Positions 54,665-63,324 are shown, numbered from the stretch's first letter. The stretch is DNA of 64,000 nucleotides from Natronosalvus amylolyticus (GCF_024298845.1 NZ_CP101156.1:186001-250000); one strand, 5' to 3'. Notes: generated by a model from the sequence alone, not told the origin. A program made the numbers and translations.

Positions 54665-55956
54665 TCTCCACCACCTTGTCGTGGATCCAGGGCGTCGCGG
54701 AGTGCGTCACCAAGGAAATTGAAGGCCAGAATTGTCATAAATAAGAACACGCCCGGAATCGTCGATATCCACCAGGCACGATCCAGGTCGCTCCGACCGT
54801 CGGCGATCGTTTCGCCCCAGGATGGGAGGCGTGGATCACCGAGTCCGAGGAACGCCAGCGCTGCTTCGGCGAGAATTAGTCCCGGAATAACGAGCGTCGC
54901 TGCCGTGATGACGCTGTTCGAGACGTTTGGTAGCAAGTGTCGACGGATGGTCCAGAGGCCTCCGGCCCCTGCGTTTTTCGCTGCCATGATGTACGCTTCT
55001 TCCCGACGCTGTAAGGCTTCTGAGCGGACGATACGAGCAATCCCACCCCATCCAAGTACGCCGAAGATGATGATCATCACGAACAGACTTCCACCGACCA
55101 GGTACACGACCAGCAGGTACAGGAAGAAGGTGGGGAACGTAATCTGGATGTCGACGTATCGGAACAGGATTTCGTCGACGTAGCCACCGAAATATGCTGC
55201 CGTAAGCCCAACTGTCGTGGCGATCAGGATCGTCAGGAACATCCCGATCAGGCCGACTTGCATACTAATCTCCATCCCGTAGACGATGGAGATGAGGATG
55301 TCTTTCCCTTGGTGTGTCGTTCCAAACGGATGCGCCCAGCTGCCGTGACACTCGCCACCGCTGACCGGGCCCACACATTGAATAGGAACTGTTTCTCGGA
55401 CGGACCCCCAGACGGGTGGCTGATAGGCCAGCACGGGTTCTACCTCTGGCGGGTCCATGAACCGCGGAACCGTCAGACCGATGGCGAAGATGATCGCCAG
55501 GTAGATCAGGCTAATTACAGCTGCTTTGTTCTTCTTGAACTCTCGCCAGTAGTAGGCGGTCATCCGCTGATTCTGATAGAGCGGAATCGCCACGTAGAAC
55601 ACCCCAACCAGCAAGGTCAGTGACCAGAGCCAGGTGACTCCCCCGATCTCTCCGATCAGCGGATACTCTGCGGGTCCTGCACCTGGAATGAATCCCGGTG
55701 TTTCGACCTGATACCTAGACGTATCGGTTACGAACGCGACCATCCGCTGGTAGGCTCCTTCACCGAATCGATTAAACAGATCGTTGAGAAGTGCCAGCAG
55801 GTACGTCCCCATGATCGCATACCAGGCGATGCGCGTCTTCGTAACGCCTCGAGCCGTCCCGTCGATTTCGTCCCAGTTGACGTCTTCGAAGGTAACGTTG
55901 TCTGCCTCCTTTCTGACGTTTGCGGATTGTGTTGTTGGATCTGTATCGACGGACAT
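54661..55956 (-). CDS. dppC: Peptide ABC transporter permease DppC-like
   Basis: A 431-aa permease. Two extra N-terminal hydrophobic segments (about 40-60 and 108-127) precede the usual first helix, which then leads to an external loop with paired Cys (IQCVG...GECHGSWAHPFGT) and the BPD_transp_1 core with EAA-loop (IMAAKNAGAGGLWTIRRHLLPN). The orphan permease at 28082 shares the loop and these extra segments. Its stop overlaps the dppD start (ATGA) and its start overlaps the dppB stop by one base (TAATG). Membrane half of the peptide importer. Confidence 0.92.
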   Translation of the reverse strand: MSVDTDPTTQSANVRKEADNVTFEDVNWDEIDGTARGVTKTRIAWYAIMGTYLLALLNDLFNRFGEGAYQRMVAFVTDTSRYQVETPGFIPGAGPAEYPLIGEIGGVTWLWSLTLLVGVFYVAIPLYQNQRMTAYYWREFKKNKAAVISLIYLAIIFAIGLTVPRFMDPPEVEPVLAYQPPVWGSVRETVPIQCVGPVSGGECHGSWAHPFGTTHQGKDILISIVYGMEISMQVGLIGMFLTILIATTVGLTAAYFGGYVDEILFRYVDIQITFPTFFLYLLVVYLVGGSLFVMIIIFGVLGWGGIARIVRSEALQRREEAYIMAAKNAGAGGLWTIRRHLLPNVSNSVITAATLVIPGLILAEAALAFLGLGDPRLPSWGETIADGRSDLDRAWWISTIPGVFLFMTILAFNFLGDALRDALDPRQGGGE

Positions 55957-56954
55957 TAGCGATCACCGTATTTGATTCGCGGATCGAGGATGACGTACGC
56001 GATGTCCTGGGCGAGATTCCCGATGATCGCCACGAACACCGGAACGAACACGGTACCGAACACCAGCGCCGTATCCTGGGACATAATCGCGTCGAAGGAG
56101 AGATAACCAAGCCCCGGTATGCCGAACACGACTTCGATGAGATAGGACCCCACGAAGACGATTCCGAGGATGTCTCCCACGAGAATCGTTGCAATTGGGA
56201 TCGAGGCGGGGCGGAAAATGTGTTTTGCGACGATTGTACGCTCGGACACACCTTTCGCTTTGGCAGTTTTGATGAAATCTGATTCGACGTACTCGAGCGC
56301 CTCCGCGCGAGTGTATCGCATCATACTGGCGACTGAGGCAGTCATCAAGACGAACATCGGGAGAATCAGCTGTTTGACGTTCTCCCAGCTGACGATCGCT
56401 CGGAGCGCCCACTCGCCATCTATCTTTGACGCCTGGGTATCAAATAGGAGGTCGACCCATCCTAACCACGTCCCGAAAATAACCAGCAAGATGATAGCGA
56501 ACCAGAAGTTCGGAATGGAGATGCCGAAGAAGGCGACGAACGTCGCAACGTAATCTCCGCGCGTGTATTGGTTCACTGCCGAGTACAGACCGATGACAAT
56601 GCCGATGATCGTCGATATAATGACGGCGGGGACGCCGTACATCATCGAGTATGGGATCGCACTGGCCAGCGCGTCGATCACCGGCTCCGATCGGGAGTCA
56701 GACCATCCCCAGTTGAAACTGAGCATGTTCTGCATGAAATCGATGTACTGGATGTGAAACGCCTGATCCATTCCTCGAGCGGCTTCCGCTGCCTGTCTGG
56801 CCTGTTCCGGGTCGCTCCCCGACTGAGCGGCCTGGAACTCGAGTTCCATAATCCTGGTGTCGGGCGTCAGGTACATCAGCACGAACGTGATTGTGAGGAC
56901 TACCATCGTCGCGACACCAGCCCAGACTAGTCGTTTAAATATATACCATTTCAT
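55956..56954 (-). CDS. dppB: Peptide ABC transporter permease DppB-like
   Basis: A 332-aa permease with the N-terminal DppB-type helix (MKWYIFKRLVWAGVATMVVL), a ~90-residue external segment and the BPD_transp_1 core with EAA-loop (FIKTAKAKGVSERTIVAKHIF) and a C-terminal YVILDPRIKYGDR (xDPRx end). The start is the ATG at 56952-56954, 83 bp downstream of the dppA stop. The operon order dppA-B-C-D-F is the standard one, unlike the orphan pair at 28-30 kb. Confidence 0.92.
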   Translation of the reverse strand: MKWYIFKRLVWAGVATMVVLTITFVLMYLTPDTRIMELEFQAAQSGSDPEQARQAAEAARGMDQAFHIQYIDFMQNMLSFNWGWSDSRSEPVIDALASAIPYSMMYGVPAVIISTIIGIVIGLYSAVNQYTRGDYVATFVAFFGISIPNFWFAIILLVIFGTWLGWVDLLFDTQASKIDGEWALRAIVSWENVKQLILPMFVLMTASVASMMRYTRAEALEYVESDFIKTAKAKGVSERTIVAKHIFRPASIPIATILVGDILGIVFVGSYLIEVVFGIPGLGYLSFDAIMSQDTALVFGTVFVPVFVAIIGNLAQDIAYVILDPRIKYGDR

Positions 56955-57037
56955 ACGCTGTATTCCATGTCTGTAGGGAAGTATGTATTAAATTCGACAG
57001 CTTACCAGCTGTAGCGGACGGTTCGGTACGGCACCAG

Positions 57038-58897
57038 TTAGGCGTCGTAGCCGTAGTCGTCGCTGGTGTACTCTTCGAGGTAGTCCTGTGCCTGCGGTTT
57101 GTTGTAGGAGTCACCGACACCAAACTCCGTCACCTGGGAGTCGTCGTACCATTCGGACCACTCTGGCTGGAAGGTGTGGGTGTACTCTGCGAGGCCACGG
57201 AGGATGTTCTCGGTTATGTTTGCCTTGTCGATGGACATCGACAGCGCCTGACGGACCTCGCGAGTCTGGAGTTCTTCCCAACCGTTTGCACGCTGGTTGA
57301 ACGCAAGAATTCCCAGATACGGCTGTGGGATTTCGTAGACGTCGATCGAATCGTTGTCGACGAAGTCCTGATACCGGTCGGTCGGAATGCCGGCCGTCGT
57401 CAACTCGCCGCCCTCGAACGCTTGCAGTCGGGTCGATTGCTCCTCGATCACGCGGTAGGTGTACTGGTCGAAGTACGGTGCATCCGCCCACTCGCTGCCC
57501 ATCTCGTCGGCGTAGGCGTGCATGTAGTAATCGTCGTTGCGCACGGCGACGAACTCCGAGGAGCGGTCCCAGCGCTCGAACGTGTACGGTCCGAGGTTGC
57601 CGCTGTACTGGATCTCCTGCATCTCTTCGCTCTGTCGAAGCGCATCCGCGTCGGGTGCGTAGCTCTCGTAGAGCTCTTTCGGCGCACAGAACGCGCCCCA
57701 CATGACTGGCTCGAGCGGGAAGTCGGGGTTGACCGACGGCAGTTCGAGCTGGAACTCGAGGGTACCGGTTTCTTCGACGTTGATTCCCTCCCAGTCACCG
57801 CCCTGGGTCGAGGGACCGTTTTCTGCATCCCAGATATCTCCGCTCTGGTGGACTTCTTCGATCTGGAATACCCAGTCTTCGGCCGTCATCTGACCGTAGC
57901 CGTTGCCCCACTCGAGGTTGTCTCGAAGCGTACAGACGAACACCTGGCCGTCGCCGGTGTCTTCCATGTCGAGCCACAGCGGTTGGATGGTGTTCTCGGA
58001 GTCGACGGCGTACGCACCGTCGAGACAGAGACCGATTCGGTTCGCCGACGGCACGTCGTTCACTTCGGGGAAGTAAAGCGTCTCGGCGTCCGTACCGGAT
58101 GCCGCGATGTATTCGTCGGTATCGTCGGTTGCCGACCACGTCGTGGAATCCCAGTTGCCACCGAACACTTCGACTGGCCCTTCGATGTAATCTTGATAGC
58201 CGACGATATCGTCGGACATCGAGACGAAGTTCACCGGCACGTCCTCGCTCAGGATGCCGAAAATTTCCGCCATAATCTGCTGGCGCGCGTCCGGATCTGG
58301 CTCCTGGCGGAAGTCGCTGTACTTGGCGGCCATGTCCACGTCCGGGGCGTAGCCGTAGTAGTTCGTTCCCGACTGTTCGGTCCAGAAGGCGTCGGTCGCC
58401 GCGGGCGTACGCGGGTACGTGTTGAAGTTGATCCCGTACATCAGGTCCCACTGTTCGGGACTCTGGGTCTCATCGCGTGGGCCTGCGTTGAAGCCACCGG
58501 CCGACCACTCGGGTTCGCCGTCACCGATGTATTCGTTGGAGACGTACTGTCCGAGGAGCGTGTCGAAGGTGACACCGTTGATGCTCACCGAAAACCCGAG
58601 GTCCTCGAGCTCGTTAGCCATGACCTCTGCGGCGGTTTCTGTGGTGTCGGTACCCGTGGCGTACACGAGGTTCAGTTCGACCTGGCCATCTGGACCGAGG
58701 AAGTCACCACGGTCTTCGGCTTCGCCGTTCCCGCCGTTGCCACCGTTCCCGCCGTTGCCACCGTTCCCGCCGTTGCCACCGTTTCCGTCGTCGCTGTCGT
58801 CGCTGCTAAAACACCCAGCAAGTCCAGCAAGTCCGGCTGCACCGCCGGCTTTGATAATGTGTCGTCGTCGCGGATGATTGCCTCTTCTTTGCGGCAT
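57038..58897 (-). CDS. dppA: Peptide-binding lipoprotein DppA-like, circularly permuted
   Basis: A 619-aa solute-binding lipoprotein (Tat-like RRRHIIKAG leader, lipobox GLAGC with lipidated Cys29, then a GNGGNGG linker at about 38-58). The fold is SBP_bac_5 but the parts are in swapped order. Residues about 70-250 match the segment that follows the LLxEAGY junction in E. coli DppA (NYYGYAPDVD, QQIMAEIFGILSEDVPV). Residues about 270-619 match its N-terminal and middle parts (FVCTLRDNLEWGNG, MTAEDWVF, VRQALSMSIDKANI) and end at YNKPQAQDYLEEYTSDDYGY, the junction itself. It is the first gene of the dpp operon. Ligand presumed to be peptides. Confidence 0.88.
   Translation of the reverse strand: MPQRRGNHPRRRHIIKAGGAAGLAGLAGCFSSDDSDDGNGGNGGNGGNGGNGGNGGNGEAEDRGDFLGPDGQVELNLVYATGTDTTETAAEVMANELEDLGFSVSINGVTFDTLLGQYVSNEYIGDGEPEWSAGGFNAGPRDETQSPEQWDLMYGINFNTYPRTPAATDAFWTEQSGTNYYGYAPDVDMAAKYSDFRQEPDPDARQQIMAEIFGILSEDVPVNFVSMSDDIVGYQDYIEGPVEVFGGNWDSTTWSATDDTDEYIAASGTDAETLYFPEVNDVPSANRIGLCLDGAYAVDSENTIQPLWLDMEDTGDGQVFVCTLRDNLEWGNGYGQMTAEDWVFQIEEVHQSGDIWDAENGPSTQGGDWEGINVEETGTLEFQLELPSVNPDFPLEPVMWGAFCAPKELYESYAPDADALRQSEEMQEIQYSGNLGPYTFERWDRSSEFVAVRNDDYYMHAYADEMGSEWADAPYFDQYTYRVIEEQSTRLQAFEGGELTTAGIPTDRYQDFVDNDSIDVYEIPQPYLGILAFNQRANGWEELQTREVRQALSMSIDKANITENILRGLAEYTHTFQPEWSEWYDDSQVTEFGVGDSYNKPQAQDYLEEYTSDDYGYDA
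58726..58800 (-). repeat. 18-bp in-frame tandem repeat encoding the GNGGNG linker
   Basis: Alternating CCGCCGTTGCCACCGTTC units, period 18 bp, about four copies. They encode the flexible Gly-Asn linker of the binding protein; copy number is likely to vary. Confidence 0.85.
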
Positions 58898-58919
58898 AAA
58901 ATGGTCATTTCACCAAACC

Positions 58920-58933
58920 CATATATACTTTAT
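58920..58933 (-). promoter_or_regulatory. TATA box of the dpp operon
   Basis: ATAAAGTATATATG on the minus strand, 22 nt before the dppA ATG. This strong AT-rich box fits a leaderless start and should drive the whole operon. Confidence 0.6.
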
Positions 58934-58949
58934 GAACATCCTCTGGCTC

Positions 58950-59509
58950 GAGCATAATTCACCGTCTTTAACCTAAAAACGCAAAATTCTATCCTTTTGT
59001 GTTCAATAGTCGGCTATATCTTTGGATAATCTCTTATTTTGCTGTTTGCCTGTATCTTTGATGTTTGTTCATAGGGAATACAACCTTCAAGAATGATTGT
59101 TTGGACAACATGTATTGTGTGCTTATATTACTACTTAGGTATGCTTCCATCTAGTCAGGTAGTTTGTCATTAGCAGTTATCGCTTCCAGCCATTCTCGCT
59201 TTAACAGGCGGTATATCGTAGTTATTGCCGGTACTCAAATTCGAGGTCACAACTTTGATAGAACGATACACTCCATCACAATTGATATCAGGTTCTTCGT
59301 AAATTTAGACAAGTAGTTATTTTACAGACATTCCTTGTGTGGTGTCTTCGCCAATCCGGAACCGAAACCTTACTTACTTGATAACATGTCGTAGTAGCAG
59401 TAAACAGATTTATACATCCGCCGAGACAGCGTCTCGTGAGAGGTCGTGTGCCGTCTACTCCACACTCCACAGGCACCCTCAATTCGGTGTTGGTTACATC
59501 ACTATACCA
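58950..59509. other. AT-rich gene-free DNA beside the tRNA locus
   Basis: Roughly 550 bp without a supported gene. The first ~400 bp are clearly richer in A+T than the rest of the window (for example ATCTCTTATTTTGCTGTTTG). Short frames at 59288-59482 and 59339-59743 do not look like proteins. The composition suggests foreign or decayed DNA. Confidence 0.55.
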
Positions 59510-59754
59510 GGAGGTAGATTTGAACTACGCGGAGACCGCTCGCTCCGCTCACGGTCTCCTCTCGTTCAAACAACTCGTGCTATCTCCATCGCTCGCGGAC
59601 TTGCTCGCGACAAGCGGGAGGTAGCTTTGAACCACGGTCGCAGCAAGCTGCTCCCTGCTTCAAATCTCCTCGTCAGCTTTTCAGGGACACAGTCTCCTCG
59701 CTATGCTCGTCGGATTGTGTCCCTGAAAAGTAGCGGGAGGTAGATTTGAACTAC
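59510..59754. repeat. Direct repeats of the tRNA-iMet 3' end
   Basis: GGAGGTAGATTTGAACTAC from the tRNA TpsiC arm (59736-59754) recurs exactly at 59510-59528 and, as AGCGGGAGGTAGCTTTGAACCAC, at 59613-59635. A partial inverted copy (TTCAAATCTCCTC) lies at 59658-59670. Such duplicated tRNA 3' ends are typical of integrase attachment sites. Confidence 0.7.
59677..59730 (-). terminator. 15-bp perfect hairpin after the tRNA gene
   Basis: CTTTTCAGGGACACA (59677-59691) and its exact complement (59716-59730) flank a 24-nt loop, directly adjacent to the tRNA 3' end. It may end or process the tRNA transcript, or be part of the att region. Confidence 0.5.
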
Positions 59755-59805
59755 CGATCTGCGGGTTATGAGCCCGCCGGAATCTCCTGGCTATCCCATC
59801 CCGCT
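59731..59805 (-). tRNA. Initiator tRNA-Met (CAT)
   Basis: Folds as a full cloverleaf on the minus strand. Acceptor stem AGCGGGA/TCCCGCT with the A1:U72 pair typical of archaeal initiators; D arm around GGGATAGCCAGGAGATTCC; anticodon loop CTCATAA (CAT) on a GCGGG/CCCGC stem with the three G:C pairs diagnostic of initiator tRNA; TpsiC loop TTCAAAT. CCA is not encoded; the discriminator is A. Its 3' end is duplicated downstream. Confidence 0.95.
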
Positions 59806-59827
59806 GACTCATTGTAACCCGGTTCGA

Positions 59828-59837
59828 CTGATAAGGG
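59828..59837 (-). promoter_or_regulatory. TATA-like box of tRNA-iMet
   Basis: CCCTTATCAG on the minus strand, 22 nt upstream of the tRNA 5' end. Confidence 0.45.
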
Positions 59838-60015
59838 TTGTGATTCGGTTGCCCTATGCGAGTTTTTGACGGTGCTCTCGAGTCAAACCGGCCTTCCCAA
59901 CACCCCTGTACGGGCACGTACAGACTCCGCTTCCGTTCGCTTCCCGTGATCCCTCTTCAGGCTCGTACATTCACCTTGCAGTACCTCTCAGAAGTGCTGT
60001 ATTCGACGACCGGGG

Positions 60016-60345
60016 TTATCGCTCGACGCCGTAATCGACGTGGACCGCGGGGACGCTTTTCGACGTTGGCGCAGTGTTTCCGTTCCAGTCTGCTACGTGT
60101 ACGTTTGCCATTTCACCGGAGAAGCGAAATTGCTGAATGCCGACGTCGATCGTCCCCTCTGCGACACCACCGGACACGATGGTTGCTGTCTCGAGTGGAT
60201 CCGCATCGACCATCTCGATTTGGCCGTCAACGGCGATTTCGAATCGGGACGGAATTCCTCTCCCGACGAGTGTCACGAGATTGGGGAACTTCGTTGGTTG
60301 ATGGGTACTACTTGAACTATTCTGTACCGGTTTGTCGCGTGCCAT
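60016..60345 (-). CDS. Haloarchaeal hypothetical protein (HalOD1-like size)
   Basis: A 109-aa soluble protein. After a polar Ser/Thr-rich N-terminus (residues 1-28) comes a compact alternating strand/helix pattern: LVTLVGRGIPSRFEIAVDGQ, VDADPLETATIVSGGVAEG and DVGIQQFRFSGEMANVHV. I recognise no named family and no catalytic residue. The start is the ATG at 60343-60345; the frame is open for 14 more codons upstream. It is convergent with nothing nearby and lies about 210 bp from the tRNA gene. Confidence 0.6.
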   Translation of the reverse strand: MARDKPVQNSSSSTHQPTKFPNLVTLVGRGIPSRFEIAVDGQIEMVDADPLETATIVSGGVAEGTIDVGIQQFRFSGEMANVHVADWNGNTAPTSKSVPAVHVDYGVER

Positions 60346-60445
60346 ACCCGATAACCCGAGTAGCCTGGCATAAGCTTTCTTGTCCAATTATTGGTAAGAA
60401 GCTGTGAGTGTATCAGTGACGAATGTGTATATCCAGTTGTTGCGT

Positions 60446-60862
60446 TCAGAGCAACCCAAGGACTCGCGTATACCAGGCTGCCGCAGCCGGAATCGTCGCC
60501 GCAGCGGCGACGGCCCCCCATCGGTGATACTCAAACCAGGTTACATCGCCCGCCTCGAGGACGATCTCGGTTGGCACAGCCAGTGCCCACGTCAGAGTGA
60601 GGACAGTGAGAACGACACCGATAACGAGCGTCAAACCGGCGATGGTGTCGGGCTCGGTTCGACCCTGTCGGCCGGCTGCAAACAGGACGAGTGCCACGAC
60701 GGCGAGCAAGGAGAGGAACTGTGGCCCAGCCAGACTCGCGTCGTAGTAAACGTCGATAACGGTCGAGTCAACCTCGAGGAATACGTACGGAGCGATTGCG
60801 ATGATACCGTACGCCAACGCGGCGATGATGCCCAGCGTCGGTGGGCGCGCAACAGGTCGCAT
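60446..60862 (-). CDS. Four-helix haloarchaeal membrane protein
   Basis: A 138-aa membrane protein with four hydrophobic helices (about 9-28, 45-65, 75-95 and 112-132), beginning MRPVARPPTLGIIAALAYG. A conserved-looking external segment lies between helices 1 and 2 (FLEVDSTVIDVYYDASLAGP). I recognise no named family with certainty. The start is the ATG at 60860-60862; upstream in-frame codons are polar and unconserved. Function unknown. Confidence 0.65.
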   Translation of the reverse strand: MRPVARPPTLGIIAALAYGIIAIAPYVFLEVDSTVIDVYYDASLAGPQFLSLLAVVALVLFAAGRQGRTEPDTIAGLTLVIGVVLTVLTLTWALAVPTEIVLEAGDVTWFEYHRWGAVAAAATIPAAAAWYTRVLGLL

Positions 60863-61076
60863 ATATGATTCTCCTCGCGTGGATTGCTTAATTGCGGCGA
60901 TGTTGCCGGTGTCTCTCATCTCCCGAATCTTGTGGCGAAACTTGCTCGAGTATTTGCCTCAGGTGGCGGTACCCTTATGTTTGTCTACCAGTCCCACGTA
61001 CAACCGTGCCGCGCTGCTCGAGCGATTCGACAACAAGACATAAACACTCAACTCGGTGGCTCTCTGAACGGGTAGT

Positions 61077-61397
61077 ATGGGACTTGGTAGTACGGCAAAA
61101 AAGATCCAGAGCCTATCCGACCGCGCCGAAGCCATGTACCGCCAGGTACAGGAGCTGCAAGAACGAATCATCAATCTCGAGGAAGAAGTCGACGACACGC
61201 ACGAGACGGTCAGTAAACTCGACCACAACATCACCGAGCAACGGGCGTTGTTGCTCGCCATCGCGGACGAACACGGTCTCGACGGCGAACAGATCCTCGC
61301 GGAGGCTGCAATCGATGAAGCAGAGGCTGACGACGAGGCGAGTGATGACCCTGAGGCGGCTGAGGACGAAACGGCTGATGCGGAGCATTCCGTATAG
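61077..61397 (+). CDS. DUF5798 coiled-coil protein
   Basis: A 106-aa soluble protein of the haloarchaeal DUF5798 family. The N-terminus MGLGSTAKKIQSLSDRAEAM is the family signature, followed by a heptad-patterned coiled coil (residues about 12-60, VQELQERIINLEEEVDD) and a ~35-residue acidic tail. Function unknown; the shape suggests a small cytoplasmic scaffold or partner protein. The start is the ATG at 61077; ACATAAACAC about 30 nt upstream may be its TATA box. Confidence 0.82.
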   Translation: MGLGSTAKKIQSLSDRAEAMYRQVQELQERIINLEEEVDDTHETVSKLDHNITEQRALLLAIADEHGLDGEQILAEAAIDEAEADDEASDDPEAAEDETADAEHSV

Positions 61398-61552
61398 TCG
61401 ACGAAACGACGACCGATCCCTTTTGGGCTATCGGAGTGAAGTTACCGGTGGGTCCTAATGAGGAAGGATTTGTCCGACGCTCGGCACCTTCGTTCACCCC
61501 GTACCACGGGTGATAGGAAGACCTAACAACGGGGGCAACATTTGCCCAGGCA

Positions 61553-62533
61553 ATGACGACTCACGAGCGGCCGTTGGATTCGGTGCTCGAGACGATCGGT
61601 GAGACCCCACTCGTACGGATCCACGACGGGCCGGCCGAGGTGCCGATATATGCCAAACTGGAATCGTTCAATCCCGGCGCAAGCGTGAAAGACCGCATCG
61701 GTCGATATATGCTCGAACGGATGCTCGAGCGCGAAGAACTCGGCGCCGGTGGGACCGTTATCGAACCGACCGCTGGGAACACCGGTATTGGACTGGCTAT
61801 TGCAGCCGGACAGCTCGGTCTCGATGCTATTTTCGTCGTCCCTGAGCGTTTCAGCGTCGAAAAACAACAGCTCATGGCAGCGCTCGGTGCCGAAATCATC
61901 AACACTCCCACCGCCGATGGAATGGGCGGTGCAATCGACCGTGCCCACGAGTTGGCCGACGAACTCGACAACGCGGTCGTTCCGCAGCAGTTTGCCAACC
62001 CGTTGAACACCGAAGCCCACTACGCGACGACCGCTCCGGAAATCTACGACGCACTCGACGACGAAGTGGGAGCGATCGTCGCCGGCTGTGGCACTGCTGG
62101 GACGCTCATGGGAATCGCACGCTACGGTCGTGAACAGGAGTCGGAGACGTACGTGGCTGCCGTCGAACCTGAAGGCTCGCTGTACGGTGAGTTCCTCGGC
62201 GAACACCGTGAGGAGGGTGCGTACAAAATCGAGGGGATCGGTACCCACAATACCGACACGAACGAACTCTTCGAACCCGACCTCGTCGACGACGTGTACG
62301 CCGTTGCTGACGAGCGCGCCCACGAAGAACTCCACCGACTCGCCGCCGAAGAGGGACACCTGGTCGCTTCAAGTGCCAGCGCTGCCTGTGTCGCGGCGAA
62401 ACACGTCGCTCGAGCGATTGCTGCAGGCGAGATCGACACACCGTATGAATCGGTCGTTACGGTCTTCCCGGACTCGAGTGAGCGCTATCTCTCGAAAGGA
62501 ATCTATCGCTCGTTCGAAGAGTGGGACGATTAA
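61553..62533 (+). CDS. cysK: PLP-dependent cysteine synthase
   Basis: A 326-aa fold type II PLP enzyme. The PLP Lys is in FNPGASVKDRIGRYM, the substrate loop in EPTAGNTGIGLA, the phosphate-binding GCGTAGTLMG, and the end has VVTVFPDSSERYLSKG, as in O-acetylserine sulfhydrylases. It makes cysteine from O-acetylserine (or O-phosphoserine) and sulfide; which acceptor it uses cannot be told. The two YeeE genes at 33 kb could supply sulfur compounds, but a link is speculative. The start is the ATG at 61553. Confidence 0.92.
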   Translation: MTTHERPLDSVLETIGETPLVRIHDGPAEVPIYAKLESFNPGASVKDRIGRYMLERMLEREELGAGGTVIEPTAGNTGIGLAIAAGQLGLDAIFVVPERFSVEKQQLMAALGAEIINTPTADGMGGAIDRAHELADELDNAVVPQQFANPLNTEAHYATTAPEIYDALDDEVGAIVAGCGTAGTLMGIARYGREQESETYVAAVEPEGSLYGEFLGEHREEGAYKIEGIGTHNTDTNELFEPDLVDDVYAVADERAHEELHRLAAEEGHLVASSASAACVAAKHVARAIAAGEIDTPYESVVTVFPDSSERYLSKGIYRSFEEWDD

Positions 62534-62715
62534 GAACGCTCGAAGATCGAGTAGCGGTCCTGGCCGTCGACACGTACGCGAAATGGGACTGCATTCGGTT
62601 TTGCCCAACAGTTGGCTCTCAGCAACCTACTCAGTAGCACCCAGAACGTCGACCGCCTCGTGAAACGGGACTCCGAAAGCGAACTTTCGTATCCGTTCAG
62701 GGCTGGGAAGACACT

Positions 62716-62801
62716 CAGTACTCCGTCAATCGTCGACGTGTGGCCGAACCGATAGCGGTTGTCCAGTTCGGCCCACGCGTTCAGGCGTGACGAACCACTC
62801 A
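62716..62801. mobile_element. MITE-like palindromic element, family 2, copy 3
   Basis: It has the ends CAGTACTCCGTCAATCG and GTGACGAACCACTCA and a central palindrome (GTGTGGCCGAACC and GGTT..GTTCGGCCCACGCG), matching the copy at 4391. It lies between cysK and the CoA-binding gene and abuts the latter's stop codon. A 90-codon minus-strand frame here (62530-62802) is not supported. Confidence 0.55.
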
Positions 62802-63218
62802 CCTACACAGGCGTCTGTGCTCGATTTTGATACATCGGTTCTGCACGACGGTCAGCCCGGCATTGATTGCTCGAGTCGCGGCTTCGTCGTCACGAATGCC
62901 GAGCTGGGTCCAGATGACTGAGACGTCATCTCGGTCGAGGGTTGCTTCGACGATGTCACTGACCTCGTCGCTCGGCCGGAAGATACAGACGATATCGACT
63001 TCTTTCCCCTCGAGTTCATCGAGGGAATCGACGGCAGACCGTCCGAATATCTCCTCAGCGAAGGGATTGACCGGTCGAACATCGTAGCCCTGCTCGAGGA
63101 GATACTTTGGGACGTCGTGTGCCGCTTTTCCGGGCGTGCTCGAACAACCGACAACAGCAACCGTTTCCAATGAAAGAACCTCTCGAAGCGTCGAATCGTC
63201 GGGCGTACTGATGGGCAT
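62799..63218 (-). CDS. CoA-binding domain protein (YccU-like)
   Basis: A 139-aa Rossmann-fold protein of the YccU/CoA_binding family. The nucleotide loop is VAVVGCSSTPGKAAHDVPKYL and the rest follows the family pattern (YDVRPVNPFAEEIFGRSAVDS; DIVCIFRPSDEV; VIWTQLGIRDDEAA; CIKIEHRRL). Such proteins bind CoA or a related nucleotide and act as regulators or ligases' domains; the role here is unknown. The start is the ATG at 63216-63218, because the upstream open frame lacks similarity. Confidence 0.87.
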   Translation of the reverse strand: MPISTPDDSTLREVLSLETVAVVGCSSTPGKAAHDVPKYLLEQGYDVRPVNPFAEEIFGRSAVDSLDELEGKEVDIVCIFRPSDEVSDIVEATLDRDDVSVIWTQLGIRDDEAATRAINAGLTVVQNRCIKIEHRRLCR

Positions 63219-63324
63219 ATCTCGAGTATCGTTCGCAATACCGTAACTGATTGGATCGAGGATTTTTCGCAATACGGTAACGAATTGGAAACGGTATCGT
63301 GGTGAGAACCGCTGATCAGCCCAC

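Noticed and set aside
58726-58800. Regular repeats considered as a CRISPR array
   Set aside because: The repeats are contiguous 18-bp units without unique spacers and are in frame, encoding a Gly-Asn linker.
57176-58957. 593-codon plus-strand frame opposite dppA
   Set aside because: A shadow frame caused by GC-rich codon bias; the minus-strand lipoprotein has a signal, domains and operon context.
59856-60407. 183-codon plus-strand frame downstream of the tRNA
   Set aside because: Arg-rich translation antisense to the hypothetical gene at 60016-60345; no features of its own.
62530-62802. 90-codon minus-strand frame overlapping the CoA-binding stop
   Set aside because: Half of it is the family-2 repeat, and the same translated pattern appears broken at the other repeat copies. 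No independent support.
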